Shown here: in pieces, positions 16,078 through 25,240 of the stretch
Layout of the letters: every line of letters starts with the position of its first letter
Position numbering within the stretch: the first letter of the stretch is position 1
NCBI RefSeq assembly: GCF_022829545.1
Contig: NZ_JAKSYM010000368.1
Location: 1 to 37,419, forward strand
Source: Methylobacterium sp. J-030
GTDB taxonomy: Bacteria; Pseudomonadota; Alphaproteobacteria; Rhizobiales; Beijerinckiaceae
DNA length: 37,419 nucleotides
Direction of reading: 5' to 3'
Notes under the pieces: generated by a model
Told to the model about the DNA's origin: nothing
Databases searched by the model: none
Seen by the model: only the letters and a program-made list of their open reading frames with translations
Program-made: the position numbers and the translations under genes

Positions 16078-17442
16078 TCAGGCCCGGGCGGTGCCGACGT
16101 CGCGCGGCATGGCGGGCTCGGCATCTAGAGCGCACTCGTCGCTGCGGATCTCCAAGCGGTTCAGCGGTCCGACGATGACGAGGTAGGAAACAGCGCCGAT
16201 CAGCGCGACCACGCCGATATAGACGAGGGCGAGGTCGAAGGCGCCCATCTCCTTCACGATGATGCCGATGGCGAGCGACGTGACGATGCTGGCGAGGTTG
16301 CCGCACAGATTGAAGATGCCGCCGCTGACGCCCATAATCTGCTTTGGCGAGACATCGCCGACGATGCACCAGCCGAGATTGCCGATGCCCTTGGCAAAGA
16401 AGGCGACACTCATCACCACGATAACGAACACGTCGGACGGGACGTAGTTGGCGAGCACGATCGTCGAGGAGAACAGCAGCCCCACGATGATCGGGAGCTT
16501 GCGCGCCGCCGTCAGGCTGAAGCCGCGCCGGAGCATCCAGTCCGACCACAGGCCACCAACCAGCCCGCCGAGAAAGCCGCACATCGCCGGGATCGCCGCC
16601 ACGAGACCGACCTTGAGGATCGACATGCCCCGCGCTTCGAGCAGGTAGGTCGGGAACCACGTCAGGAAGAACCACGTGATCGTGGTCAGGCAGAACTGGC
16701 CGATATAGATGCCGATCATCATGCGGTTGCTGATGAGAGCCTTGACCTCTGACCAGCGGATGCGATCGCGCTTGTCGCCCATGTTCGGCAGGCCGCCTCC
16801 GGCTTCAATGTAGTCGAGTTCACCATGGTTCACGCCTCGATGGTGGCGCGGCTCGTGGACGTAGAGCAGCCACACGACGCCAAGGATGATGCCGACGCCA
16901 CCAGCCCAATAGAAGATCGCCTGCCAGCTATGGGCGTGCAGGATCCACGTCATGATCGGGGTGAACACGGCCAGCGCGAAGTACTGGGCGGACTGGAAGA
17001 TCGAGGTCGCGAAGGCACGTTCCTTCGTGGGGAACCACATCACCGTGAGGCGGCTGTTGGCCGGGAAGGCCGGCGCCTCCGCTATGCTCATGAGAAAGCG
17101 CAGGGCGAACAGCGCCAGGAAGGTGAACGAGACGACGTGGACGAGGCCCTGCATCATCGTGAGGGCTGACCACAGGATTAGCCCGATGCCGTAGACGAGG
17201 CGAGCGCCGTATTTGTCGAGCACCCAGCCGCCTGGGATCTGCATCGCCGTGTAGGCCCAGCCGAACGCCGAGAATGCGAGGCCCATCGTAATTGCATCGA
17301 AACCGAATTCGGTCCGCATCGACGAGGCGGCGACCGACAGGGTCGCGCGATCGACGTAGTTGAAGGTTGTTGCGAGGAAGATCAAAGCTAGGATGACGTA
17401 TCTGACATTGGTCTTCTTCAGCGGTGGCCCTGCCTGAGCCAC
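16078..17442 (-). CDS. MFS transporter, anion:cation symporter family (glucarate/galactarate type)
   Basis: A 454-residue, about 12-helix permease. The GTG at 17442 is the likely start, since GGAGG lies six bases upstream and the protein then begins MAQAGPPLKKTNVRYVI; the frame is open 15 codons further. Hallmarks of the ACS/GudP-GarP branch are TFNYVDRATLSVAASSM in helix 1, GWVLDKYGARLVYG in the loop between helices 2 and 3, RFLMSIAEAPAFPANSRLT and WFPTKERAFATS. It should import an organic anion with a proton. Pairing with the downstream talarate/galactarate dehydratase, 30 bases away, suggests an aldarate. The C-terminal tail after helix 12 is acidic, unlike the rest. Confidence 0.9.
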   Translation of the reverse strand: MAQAGPPLKKTNVRYVILALIFLATTFNYVDRATLSVAASSMRTEFGFDAITMGLAFSAFGWAYTAMQIPGGWVLDKYGARLVYGIGLILWSALTMMQGLVHVVSFTFLALFALRFLMSIAEAPAFPANSRLTVMWFPTKERAFATSIFQSAQYFALAVFTPIMTWILHAHSWQAIFYWAGGVGIILGVVWLLYVHEPRHHRGVNHGELDYIEAGGGLPNMGDKRDRIRWSEVKALISNRMMIGIYIGQFCLTTITWFFLTWFPTYLLEARGMSILKVGLVAAIPAMCGFLGGLVGGLWSDWMLRRGFSLTAARKLPIIVGLLFSSTIVLANYVPSDVFVIVVMSVAFFAKGIGNLGWCIVGDVSPKQIMGVSGGIFNLCGNLASIVTSLAIGIIVKEMGAFDLALVYIGVVALIGAVSYLVIVGPLNRLEIRSDECALDAEPAMPRDVGTARA

Positions 17443-17555
17443 GGCGATCCTCCGATGTGGAGGCCCGTCTCGCTGCTCACAAAGCAACGGCAGCCTTCGT
17501 TCAGGGTGATCAGTGGGGCAGAGCCTTTTTCGTGTCCAACATCATTTCTAGATCG

Positions 17556-17578
17556 ATTGATGCGCTATCGGTATCAAT
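17556..17578. promoter_or_regulatory. possible operator upstream of the aldarate operon
   Basis: ATTGAT (17556-17561) and ATCAAT (17573-17578) form an inverted repeat with an 11-base spacer, about 115 bases before the MFS start. A second ATTGA follows at 17581. No regulator gene is adjacent, so the factor is unknown. Confidence 0.25.
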
Positions 17579-17645
17579 GCATTGAGCCGGTCGGCGGCCG
17601 CTTAGCTTCTGATCGCTACCGAATGGCCGCTATGCGCCAATCCAA

Positions 17646-17741
17646 GCCAAAAGCGGTCAGTCCGTTTTTCACCCAACCCAAGCCGTTAAGAAGCGCCGCC
17701 CAACGCGACCGGTGCTAGCCGAAAGCTGCACGTCTGCTTTC
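17646..17741 (+). repeat. double copy of dispersed intergenic repeat
   Basis: GCCAAAAGCGGTCAGTCCGT, then CACCCAACCCAAGCCGTTAA, then CTAGCCGAAAGCTGCACGTC with TGCTTTC. The same three-part arrangement occurs at 708-804, showing that the spacer is part of the repeated unit. Confidence 0.65.
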
Positions 17742-17874
17742 GGGCAGAAAGGCTGATGAAGCGACCTAACGGGCTCGCACGTGAAGCTTGCCGCCTGGAT
17801 CGACGAGAAGCCGCTGATCCGCTCCAATGCGACCGACGGCAAGGAGCGAGTGATCACGTACGCCACACCTACGG

Positions 17875-18840
17875 TTACCGCGCGAGATTGCCATAGTCAT
17901 GCGTGTAGGCGCCGGGTACGAAATGCTGGAAGGTCTGGCTCCAACGCTGCCCAGGCCAGGGATGATCGACGCGCTTTTTTGCAGGTCGATACACAGCTGT
18001 GTAGGCCGTGGTGAACGCGGCCTTCCGCGAATACAGCGGTGGCTCGAAGAAGAGTGCTGTCAGCCCTGTCAGCATGCTGGAAGGATCACCCAGAGCGTCC
18101 ATCAGCACGCTCTGGCGCAGAGCTGAGCCGAATGCAGGCGACATCCGCTCCTGGCGGTTCGTACATGCCCTCTGGTGCGTCACGGCGGGTTCACGCCTGG
18201 GGCCGAGGAAGAGCGCGGCATGCTCGCCCGTCCCGTCGAGTAGCGTGACGTTGTGGAGTTGGGTGACCGGGATGCGGCATAGCGCGGTGACGGCCTCGCC
18301 GACCGTCCCACACGTCTCCAGCACGTAGCGGAGCATCAGGATGATGGCGAAGCCTGGCCCGCGCCTGGCCATACCGCCGAGCGTACAGCTGGCGAAAAGT
18401 CCATTGTCGCTCATCCCATCCAGGCAGCCGCACCAGGGTCGCTGGGCCACCGCGATCACGCCCCGCTAAGAACACGCGGTGAGTTCGATGCGCCCGGTGA
18501 TGATGGGGAGGGGATAGTCGTAGTTGCGAACGAGAGCTGTGCCTTCGTCGCCCAGCCACACGGCTTAGCTGCAACCCTGCAGGCGAGGTGCCGGGCGATA
18601 GTGGCTGAGGATGCGATGGGCGAGGTCGTCGTCTCCGACCAGCCCGCACACGTGATCGTAGTGCGAGACAAGCTCTGGCATGCGTCACTTTAGGGCTACG
18701 CAGCACTTGGAGGCCGAAGGCTGGTCAGCGTCTCCGTCCCCAAGATACCACCGCTCGGCTTCGTCCCGTCCCTTTAGGAAGCGCTTAAGCCACGCCGTCC
18801 TGGGGCGATCCTGTCGTTGAGCGGTGAACGTCTTCTCCAT
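17875..18840 (-). pseudogene. peptidase-C45/acyl-CoA:6-APA acyltransferase-like gene with three in-frame stops
   Basis: One continuous frame of 322 codons from ATG 18840 to the stop at 17875 reads as a near full-length C45-type N-terminal nucleophile hydrolase. It is interrupted by TGA (18685-18687, after CCVALK), TAA (18565-18567, after LQGCS) and TAG (18466-18468, after ELTACS), with no frameshift. Recognisable parts are EKTFTAQRQDRP, the nucleophile site GCS*AVW (normally GCSQAVW), LVRNYDYPLPIITGRIEL, WCGCLDGMSDNGLF, ILMLRYVLETCGTVGEAV, VTQLHNVTLLDGTGEHAA and TAVYRPA near the end. Such enzymes self-cleave before the Cys and act on amide or acyl substrates. The stops sit at or next to key sites, so the gene is presumably dead. 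The reading downstream of the last stop (194 codons) lacks the nucleophile. Confidence 0.8.
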
Positions 18841-19160
18841 GCGATACACCTGCTTACGAGGGAACCTGAGCTGACGCGGCACATACGGCGACTATCTAGG
18901 CGCCCCCGGTTTGTGGTGAGTGGTCGACCGCTAAGCTGATCTTACCCGGGCAATAGCCTTGCCGGCGGCGCTCAAGAATGATCGCTTCAGAGCCCAATTG
19001 GCGACCTCCATTGGTCGCGCGCGAGGAGGCACGAAGCAGGCGACGGGCCTAATCAAGCATCGCCGGCTCAGGCGGGGTGTGCGGTTAAGTCCACGTTGAG
19101 CCGAAGGGTTTATTCCCTGGTCGAACCGTTGGTGTGGTCTGGGGCGGTCGGACGAGGTCG
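18841..19160. other. divergent intergenic interval
   Basis: 320 bases between the C45 pseudogene and the DUF2252 gene. A CCAATTGG palindrome followed by GCGACC/GGTCGC (19001-19018, 6-base loop) is the only structure noticed. The promoter for the DUF2252 gene should lie here. Confidence 0.4.
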
Positions 19161-20657
19161 ATGGAACGGTCAGCGCATCCCACGGATACCTCGACGGCGG
19201 CCGATGAGCATCAGGCAGTGATCGAAGCTGCCGAGGAGGCAGTGCTCGAACCCCTCGCGGACTTCCCGCACATCGACCTGCGCTCGGGCGTGGAGCCGTG
19301 GGAGAAGCGCCGCGCCGCCGGCAAGATCCTGCGCCTGGAACTACCGCATCAAGTTCATGCTGTGCTCGATCACGCCCGCGACCGTCCCGACCCGGTCGCG
19401 CTCATAGAGGCGGCCCACGAGGGGCGACAATCGCACCTGATCCCGCTGCGGGTCGCCCGCATGGCGTCCTCGCCGTTCGCCTTCCTGCGCGGGGCCGCTC
19501 AGGTCATGGCCTGGGACCTCGCGCAGGGAGCGCGCGGCGCGATCGACGTGGTGATGAACGGCGATGCCCATATCTCCAACTTCGGCTTGTTCGGCTCACC
19601 CCAGGGCGATGTGGTGCTCGACCTCAACGACTTCGACGAGGTCACGGTCGGACCGTGGGAATGGGACCTGAAGCGCCTGTGCGCGAGTATCGAGGTCGCC
19701 GCGCGGGATGCCGATGTCCCGCCGGCTGAACGTCGCCATGCCGTACTGAGCGCGGTGGCGGGTTACCAGCACACGATGGACGATCTCGCTCCGCGCGGTT
19801 CGCTCGACGTGTGGCAGCGCGCGGCGCGCGCCGAGGACCTCGCCTTCGCCGGTATCGAGATCGACGCGCGCTCGCAAGCCGTGGTGCGCAAGGCCGTCGA
19901 GAAGGCGCGACGGAAGAACAACACGAGCTTGCTCGACCGGGTGGGCGAGCGGCGCACGGACGGCGGCTGGCGCTTCCGCGAAGAACCCCCAATTCTCGTT
20001 CGCGTCGACGAGGCCACGCGCGAGGCTGTCACCACCGGCCTGGAGCATTATGCCGAGACGTTGCCGCGCGAGCGGCGGTTCATGCTCAGCCGCTACCACG
20101 TGGTCGACGTCGCGCACCGCGTCGTGGGCGTCGGCAGCGTCGGCACCCGGGCTTACGTCGCGCTGCTGTGCGGCAACTCGGATCAGGACGCGCTCTTCCT
20201 CCAAGTGAAGGAAGCCGTGCGACCAGCCCACGCGCCGTACCTGCGTGGCATGCCCAAGCCCTATGCCGATCACGAGGGCGAGCGCGTGATCTACGGCCAA
20301 CGCCTGCTGCAGGCCGTGGGCGATCCGCTGCTTGGCTGGACGAAGATCGAGGGACGACCGTTCTACGTGCGGCAGATGAAGAACATGAAGGGCGAGATCC
20401 CGGTCGCGCGCATGACGGGTCGGTCGCTCCAGTACTTCTCGCACGCCTACGGCGCCCTGTTGGCCAAGGCTCACGCGCGGACCGGGGATGCGGCGGCGAT
20501 CGCGGGCTATTGCGGTCATGACGGCCGCGCCGACCTGCGGGAGGCCCTGGCCAATTGGGCAATGGCCTACGGCGATCGGAACGAGGCGGACTATCAGGCC
20601 TTCCGGGAGGTCATCGCGGCGGGCAGGCTCCGAGCGGCCGACGATCCACATATTTGA
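19161..20657 (+). CDS. DUF2252 family protein
   Basis: A 498-residue protein typical in length for DUF2252. Family features visible are RMASSPFAFLRGAAQVMAWD, VVMNGDAHISNFGLF (HxxN-like, reminiscent of the catalytic loop of aminoglycoside-phosphotransferase/kinase-like folds), VVLDLNDFDEVTVGPWEWDL (a DxND-type acidic motif), RKNNTSLL and VGSVGTRAYVALL. The kinase-like resemblance is a suggestion from motif shape; no activity is established for the family as far as I know. I chose the ATG at 19161, with GAGG eight bases upstream, over an in-frame GTG 27 bases earlier. It stands alone and converges with the large hybrid kinase gene. Confidence 0.85.
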   Translation: MERSAHPTDTSTAADEHQAVIEAAEEAVLEPLADFPHIDLRSGVEPWEKRRAAGKILRLELPHQVHAVLDHARDRPDPVALIEAAHEGRQSHLIPLRVARMASSPFAFLRGAAQVMAWDLAQGARGAIDVVMNGDAHISNFGLFGSPQGDVVLDLNDFDEVTVGPWEWDLKRLCASIEVAARDADVPPAERRHAVLSAVAGYQHTMDDLAPRGSLDVWQRAARAEDLAFAGIEIDARSQAVVRKAVEKARRKNNTSLLDRVGERRTDGGWRFREEPPILVRVDEATREAVTTGLEHYAETLPRERRFMLSRYHVVDVAHRVVGVGSVGTRAYVALLCGNSDQDALFLQVKEAVRPAHAPYLRGMPKPYADHEGERVIYGQRLLQAVGDPLLGWTKIEGRPFYVRQMKNMKGEIPVARMTGRSLQYFSHAYGALLAKAHARTGDAAAIAGYCGHDGRADLREALANWAMAYGDRNEADYQAFREVIAAGRLRAADDPHI

Positions 20658-20682
20658 TCTGGTGGACACGTTGACGAACTGA

Positions 20683-23600
20683 TCACCCGGACGACGTCGT
20701 CGTGCCGGACCCATCGGTCTGATCCGATGCCACCCCACCGTGCTGATGCTCGGTGGGATCGGCTCCGTAGAGCGTCTTCAGGAGTGCCGAGAGGTCGGAG
20801 AAGGATAAACCGGCCTTCTGCACCACGCGGTCGGCCTGCCCCGCCAGCTGGCGGAAGTCGTCCGCCGTGACGTCCTTGGCCGTCAGCACGACCACGGGGA
20901 TGTCGTACCATTCCGGGCGGGTGCGCAGCAGGCGCAGGAAGCCGAAGCCATCTAGTTCGGGCATCATCAGGTCGAGCAGGATCACCCGCGGCCGGTGCTC
21001 GCCGACCGCCGTCAAGCCGGCTCGGCCGTCCGCCGCTGCGACCACCTTCCAGCCGTACCGGGTCAGTTGGGATGCCATTAGCGCGCGCAGGTCGGCGTCG
21101 TCGTCCACGATCAGCACCGGCCCGTCATGGGCCTTCGGCCGGAACCGCTCCATCGCCTCCTTCAACTGTGCCCAGTCGACCGGCTTCTGCAGGTAGTCGG
21201 TCGCCCCAAGCGAGAACGCGAGGTTCTGCTCGTCGAGCACCGTGACCATGATCACCGGCAGATCGCCGAGCTCCGGGTCGGCGCGCAGGGTGCGCAGCAC
21301 CGCCCATCCGTCCATGCGCGGCATGGTTACGTCGAGCAGGATCGCGCGCGGACGCTGCGTGCGCGCCTGCTCGAGCCCTACCATTCCGTCGCCCGCTGTC
21401 GCCACGTTGAAGCCCTCCTTGGCCAGGAAGCGGGCCAGCAGGTCGCGGGTGGCCTGATCGTCGTCGATGACCAGGACCTCGCTGCACGCTATCGGCTCGG
21501 TCGACGGTTGCGGCGTTCGCGGCGATCTCGCTTGCGCCTGTCTCTCCTCGCCCTCGGCCACGCTCGCCAGCAGCGTCAGGGTGAAGGTCGTGCCTCCACC
21601 CTCGCGGCTCTCGACCGCGATGTCGCCGCCGAGCATGTGCGCGAACGCCCGGGTGATCGCCAGGCCTAGCCCTGTGCCGCCGAAGCGCCGCGTCGTCGAG
21701 GCGTCGGCCTGGCTGAAGCGCTGGAACAGGCGCGCCACCTGCTCCTCGCTCATGCCGATGCCGGTGTCGGCCACGGCGAACACCAGTCGATCACCCTCAC
21801 TATCCGTCTGCCGGCGTGCCGACAGCGTAATCTGCCCGCATTCCGTGAACTTGGCTGCGTTGCTCAGCAGGTTGATCAGGCACTGGCGCAGCTTGGTCGC
21901 GTCCGTATACGCGCCACCGACTCCGTCCGCGATGTCGAGGACCAGGGCGTTGCCCTTCTTCTCGATCAAAGCTTCCACCGTGGCAGCGACATCGCGCACG
22001 GTCGCGGCAAGGTCGATACTCTCCGGGTACACCTCCATGCGCTCGGCCTCGATCTTGGACAGGTCAAGCACGTCGTTGATCAGCCCGAGCAGGTGGCGCG
22101 CGTTCGCCTCAATCTTCCTCACGTCGGGCAGCAGGTCGGCTTGGCCGGCGTCCTCCATCTCTTCCTGCAGCATCTCCGAATAGCCGATCACCGCCGACAG
22201 CGGGGTGCGCAGCTCGTGGCTCATGTTGGCCAGGAACTCGGACTTGGCGCGGTTGGCCTCCTCGGCGGCCTCCTTCGCCGCCGCAAGGACGTGCTCGGAA
22301 CGCTTGCGCGCGTCGATGTCGGTGACCACCACGACAGTGCCGACGAGCGCGCCGTCGGCCGCCTGCATCGGCGCGCCGGCGAAGCCAACCCAGGCGCGGG
22401 CACCGTCGCCGCGCTGATAGTCGACCTCCAGCTCGGACTGTGGCTCGCCCGCGCGCATCACCTGGATCAGCGGCCATTCGCTCGGCTCGACCGGCCGGCC
22501 ATCCTCGTGGAAGCCGACCCAGCGGGCCGGTCCCTCGCCGGGTTGCGCGGGCAGCACCCCGTGCCCGAGGATCGTCTCGGCGCGGGCGTTGTAGCCGGTG
22601 ATCCGTCCGGACGGCGCCTCGGCGATGAGCACGCCCACCGGCAGGGTATCGAGCACGGTCCGCAGCAGCGCCTCGCCCGCGCGGACCTGGGCCTCGGACA
22701 GGACGGCCGTGGTCACGTCCGCCACCACGAGGCCGACGCCGGTGGCCACGGCCGATCCTTCGTCTTGGCTCAGCGGGTAGAAGCTCATGCGGAAGTGGCG
22801 CATCCCGCCCGGCGCGGTCTCGCTCGGCACGCTGACCGGCACGTCGGCACTGACGAGGCCGTGGTCGCGTGCCGACTCTAGTAGCGGGGTGAGCTGTTCT
22901 TCCAGCCTTGGGAGAAGTGTCCAGATCGGTGCGCCGAGATCCGCGCCGAAGCCGCGCTCGCTCATCGTCGCCAGCGCGCGGTTCATGTGGCGGATGTTGA
23001 ACCCGCCGTCGAGGAAGCCGAGCCCGACCGGGGCATTGGCGAGCACGCCCTCGAACAACCCGCTACTGCGCTGACTCTCACGGCGACGCACCAGGGCGAG
23101 GCGGGCCAGCAGCACGATCGCGAGGGTCGCACACAGCAGGCTGAACGCCGTCAGGGCGGTGTAGCGCAGGCTGTCGCGACGGTCCTTCTCCGCCAACGCC
23201 TCTCCGGCGGATCGGTTGGCCGTCGCGGTGGCGGCACGGAGCGCGTCCATCAGGCGCTTGCCCGCGCCGGTCTCGATCAGGGCTTCTGCACCGTCGACCC
23301 CCTGGTCACGCCGCGCGGTCACGACCCGGTCGGAGAACACCGTCTCATCGCCGAGCAGCTTGCGCACGGGGGCGAGTGCCGCGGTCGCAGGATCGGAAGA
23401 GCCACGGTCGAGATTGTCGAGGAAGGCGCTCTCGCCGGGGATGCGGCCGAGCGCATCGGTATAGGGTTCGAGGTACTCGGGCTTGCCGGTGAGCGCGTAT
23501 CCGCGCATGCCGGTCTCCAGATCTTTCATCGTCGAGAGCAGGCGCTCGCTACGGCTGATCAGCTCCCTGCGGTGCAGCCGCTCACGTAGAGCGGCATCGC

Positions 23601-23736
23601 CGGCCACGAAGTTCCACCCGACCGCCGTCAAGGCCAGGGCGAGCAGGGCGTAGGCGAGCGGCGAACTGGGCAGCCCGGCGAGCGGACGTGCGCCCCGCAA
23701 GCCTGGTCGCTGGATCAGGGGATGGGTGTCGGGCAT
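20683..23736 (-). CDS. large hybrid histidine kinase (CHASE3-like, PAS, two receivers)
   Basis: 1017 residues. A transmembrane helix at 28-44 and another at about 193-215 flank an extracytoplasmic helical domain with the CHASE3-type motif LETGMRGYALTGKPEYLEPY. Two PAS-like regions follow (about 225-345 and 355-475), then HisKA with H507 (ANMSHELRTP) and HATPase with N-box (LINLLSNAAKF), ADTGIGM and FGGTGLGLAI. Receiver 1 is about 752-866 (D802) and receiver 2 about 873-990 (D922). The kinase core and the tandem-receiver tail are strikingly similar to those at 12633-14594, but the sensor half is unrelated. The C-terminal tail is Ser/Thr/Gly-rich. It probably signals to a separate regulator through phosphorelay. 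Convergent with the DUF2252 gene, 25 bases apart. Confidence 0.93.
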   Translation of the reverse strand: MPDTHPLIQRPGLRGARPLAGLPSSPLAYALLALALTAVGWNFVAGDAALRERLHRRELISRSERLLSTMKDLETGMRGYALTGKPEYLEPYTDALGRIPGESAFLDNLDRGSSDPATAALAPVRKLLGDETVFSDRVVTARRDQGVDGAEALIETGAGKRLMDALRAATATANRSAGEALAEKDRRDSLRYTALTAFSLLCATLAIVLLARLALVRRRESQRSSGLFEGVLANAPVGLGFLDGGFNIRHMNRALATMSERGFGADLGAPIWTLLPRLEEQLTPLLESARDHGLVSADVPVSVPSETAPGGMRHFRMSFYPLSQDEGSAVATGVGLVVADVTTAVLSEAQVRAGEALLRTVLDTLPVGVLIAEAPSGRITGYNARAETILGHGVLPAQPGEGPARWVGFHEDGRPVEPSEWPLIQVMRAGEPQSELEVDYQRGDGARAWVGFAGAPMQAADGALVGTVVVVTDIDARKRSEHVLAAAKEAAEEANRAKSEFLANMSHELRTPLSAVIGYSEMLQEEMEDAGQADLLPDVRKIEANARHLLGLINDVLDLSKIEAERMEVYPESIDLAATVRDVAATVEALIEKKGNALVLDIADGVGGAYTDATKLRQCLINLLSNAAKFTECGQITLSARRQTDSEGDRLVFAVADTGIGMSEEQVARLFQRFSQADASTTRRFGGTGLGLAITRAFAHMLGGDIAVESREGGGTTFTLTLLASVAEGEERQAQARSPRTPQPSTEPIACSEVLVIDDDQATRDLLARFLAKEGFNVATAGDGMVGLEQARTQRPRAILLDVTMPRMDGWAVLRTLRADPELGDLPVIMVTVLDEQNLAFSLGATDYLQKPVDWAQLKEAMERFRPKAHDGPVLIVDDDADLRALMASQLTRYGWKVVAAADGRAGLTAVGEHRPRVILLDLMMPELDGFGFLRLLRTRPEWYDIPVVVLTAKDVTADDFRQLAGQADRVVQKAGLSFSDLSALLKTLYGADPTEHQHGGVASDQTDGSGTTTSSG

Positions 23737-23940
23737 GCGAGCTACCTGCGCCCGCCGCGATCGGGCATCGGCAAGTCGTAGCCGGGTTCACACCTGCAGC
23801 GCGAGCCCTGGTTTCGAGCCAAAGCCTCTACTTCGATGATCCCGCGAGAGAGCCTGCAAGGCCTCGTCGCATCTGGACGCATGGTCGGCGTGGGTGCGAG
23901 GCACCCCGTTGAGACTCGTGCTGTCAGGCGCTGAAGCAGG

Positions 23941-25221
23941 CTAGAGGATCCCCTCGACAGCCACCCGCAGACGCTCCGGTCCGCGTAGGGTCGCCGGGCG
24001 ACGATAGGGCGGCGGATCCTCGATCAGGTGTGGGGCCTTCAGCCGGCGGGCCAGCGCAGTCAGCGCAGCCTCCGCCTCGAACCGGCCGAGGGGCGCGCCG
24101 ACGCAGTAGTGCAGGCCGCCGCCGAAACCGAGATGGCGCGTGCCGGTGCGATCGGGATCGAACCGGTCCGGGTCAGGGAACGTGGCCGGATCACGGTTGC
24201 CAGCGGCCATCATCAGGATGAGCGTCTCATCGGCGGAAATCGTAATACCGGCGATATCGATGGCGCTGAGCGTCTTGCGAGTGACGAGTTGTACCGGAGG
24301 ATCGTTGCGCATCACCTCCTCGACTACGCGCGGGGCGCGGCTCGGATCGGCGCGCAGGCGTTCCAATTCGCTCGAGTGGCGCAGCAAGGCGAGCCAGGCG
24401 TTGGCGATCAGGTTGACAGCGGTCTCGTGGCCGGCGACCAGGATCAGGATCGCCGTGGAGATCAGATCGAAGTCGCCCATCCGATAGCCATCCTGAGTGG
24501 CCTGGTTGGCCAGCCCCGAGAGCAGGTCGTCGCGCGGTCGCTTGCGTTTCTCGGCGATGAGATCGGAGAGGTAGTCCGAGATGCCATCGAAGGCCCGGGC
24601 GTTGTCCATGCGGGCCTCGTCGCTGACCACGACACCGGGCTCGACCGCCGTGGCGAGCTGGCTCGACCAATCGCGGAACCTGACCTCGTCCCCCTCAGGC
24701 ACCCCGAACAGTTCGCAGATCACCGCTACCGGCAGCGGGTAAGCGAGGTCGTCGACGACATCGATCACGCGCGCGCCGACTTTGCGGTCCAGCATCTCGC
24801 CGACGAGCCGCTCCGACCGGGCCCGCATCGCGTGGACCCGCTCGGGTGTGAACTGGCGCACGGTGGCGGCGCGCAGGAGATCGTGCGCAGGCGGGTCGCG
24901 GAACAGGAACGGCTGGTGTCGGTCGGTGATCCGGTCCTTGATCGGGTTGACGAGGTAGTCAGTCACCGGGTTGCCGGTGGATGGGCGCTTGGTCGGCGGC
25001 TGTGTCTCGACGCTCAGGCGAGGGTCGTTCTGCAGGCACGTGATGGCAGCGTGGCTCGCCGCCACCCAAACACTGCACGCCACTTCGCCCGGAGCCCCGC
25101 TCCCCTCGCCCACATCATCCTGGCGCGAGACCGGGCTCTGACGCAGGCGAGCGTAGAGTGGGTATGGGTCGGCGCGGTTGGCGTAGTCCTTGATCTGCTC
25201 GAGGAGGTTAGCGTCGGCCAT
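23941..25221 (-). CDS. cytochrome P450 (bacterial class I)
   Basis: A 426-residue soluble P450. The I-helix oxygen-activation motif is AGHETAVNLI, the K-helix ExxR is in VEEVMRNDPPVQLVTR, and the haem-binding loop is FGGGLHYCVGAPLG with proximal Cys373. There is no membrane anchor, as usual for bacterial P450s. It lies 19 bases downstream of an FAD-reductase gene and behind a ferredoxin-like remnant, so all three once formed a class I electron-transfer operon. Both partners are damaged here, so the intact P450 would need redox partners encoded elsewhere. The substrate is unknown. The C-terminal end (ERLRVAVEGIL) is normal, suggesting the P450 itself is intact. Confidence 0.92.
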   Translation of the reverse strand: MADANLLEQIKDYANRADPYPLYARLRQSPVSRQDDVGEGSGAPGEVACSVWVAASHAAITCLQNDPRLSVETQPPTKRPSTGNPVTDYLVNPIKDRITDRHQPFLFRDPPAHDLLRAATVRQFTPERVHAMRARSERLVGEMLDRKVGARVIDVVDDLAYPLPVAVICELFGVPEGDEVRFRDWSSQLATAVEPGVVVSDEARMDNARAFDGISDYLSDLIAEKRKRPRDDLLSGLANQATQDGYRMGDFDLISTAILILVAGHETAVNLIANAWLALLRHSSELERLRADPSRAPRVVEEVMRNDPPVQLVTRKTLSAIDIAGITISADETLILMMAAGNRDPATFPDPDRFDPDRTGTRHLGFGGGLHYCVGAPLGRFEAEAALTALARRLKAPHLIEDPPPYRRPATLRGPERLRVAVEGIL

Positions 25222-25240
25222 GTTGTGTCCGCGAACAGGG

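Larger units (their letters stand above)
17443..17874. other. intergenic interval with repeats and the aldarate operon promoter region
   Basis: 432 bases between the MFS start and the C45 pseudogene end. The half near the MFS gene is AT-richer and should contain its promoter. The other half holds the double repeat at 17646-17741. No gene is visible. Confidence 0.45.

Noticed and set aside
19596..20738. Minus-strand 380-codon frame opposite the DUF2252 gene
   Set aside because: Antisense shadow; the plus strand encodes a full-length conserved family.
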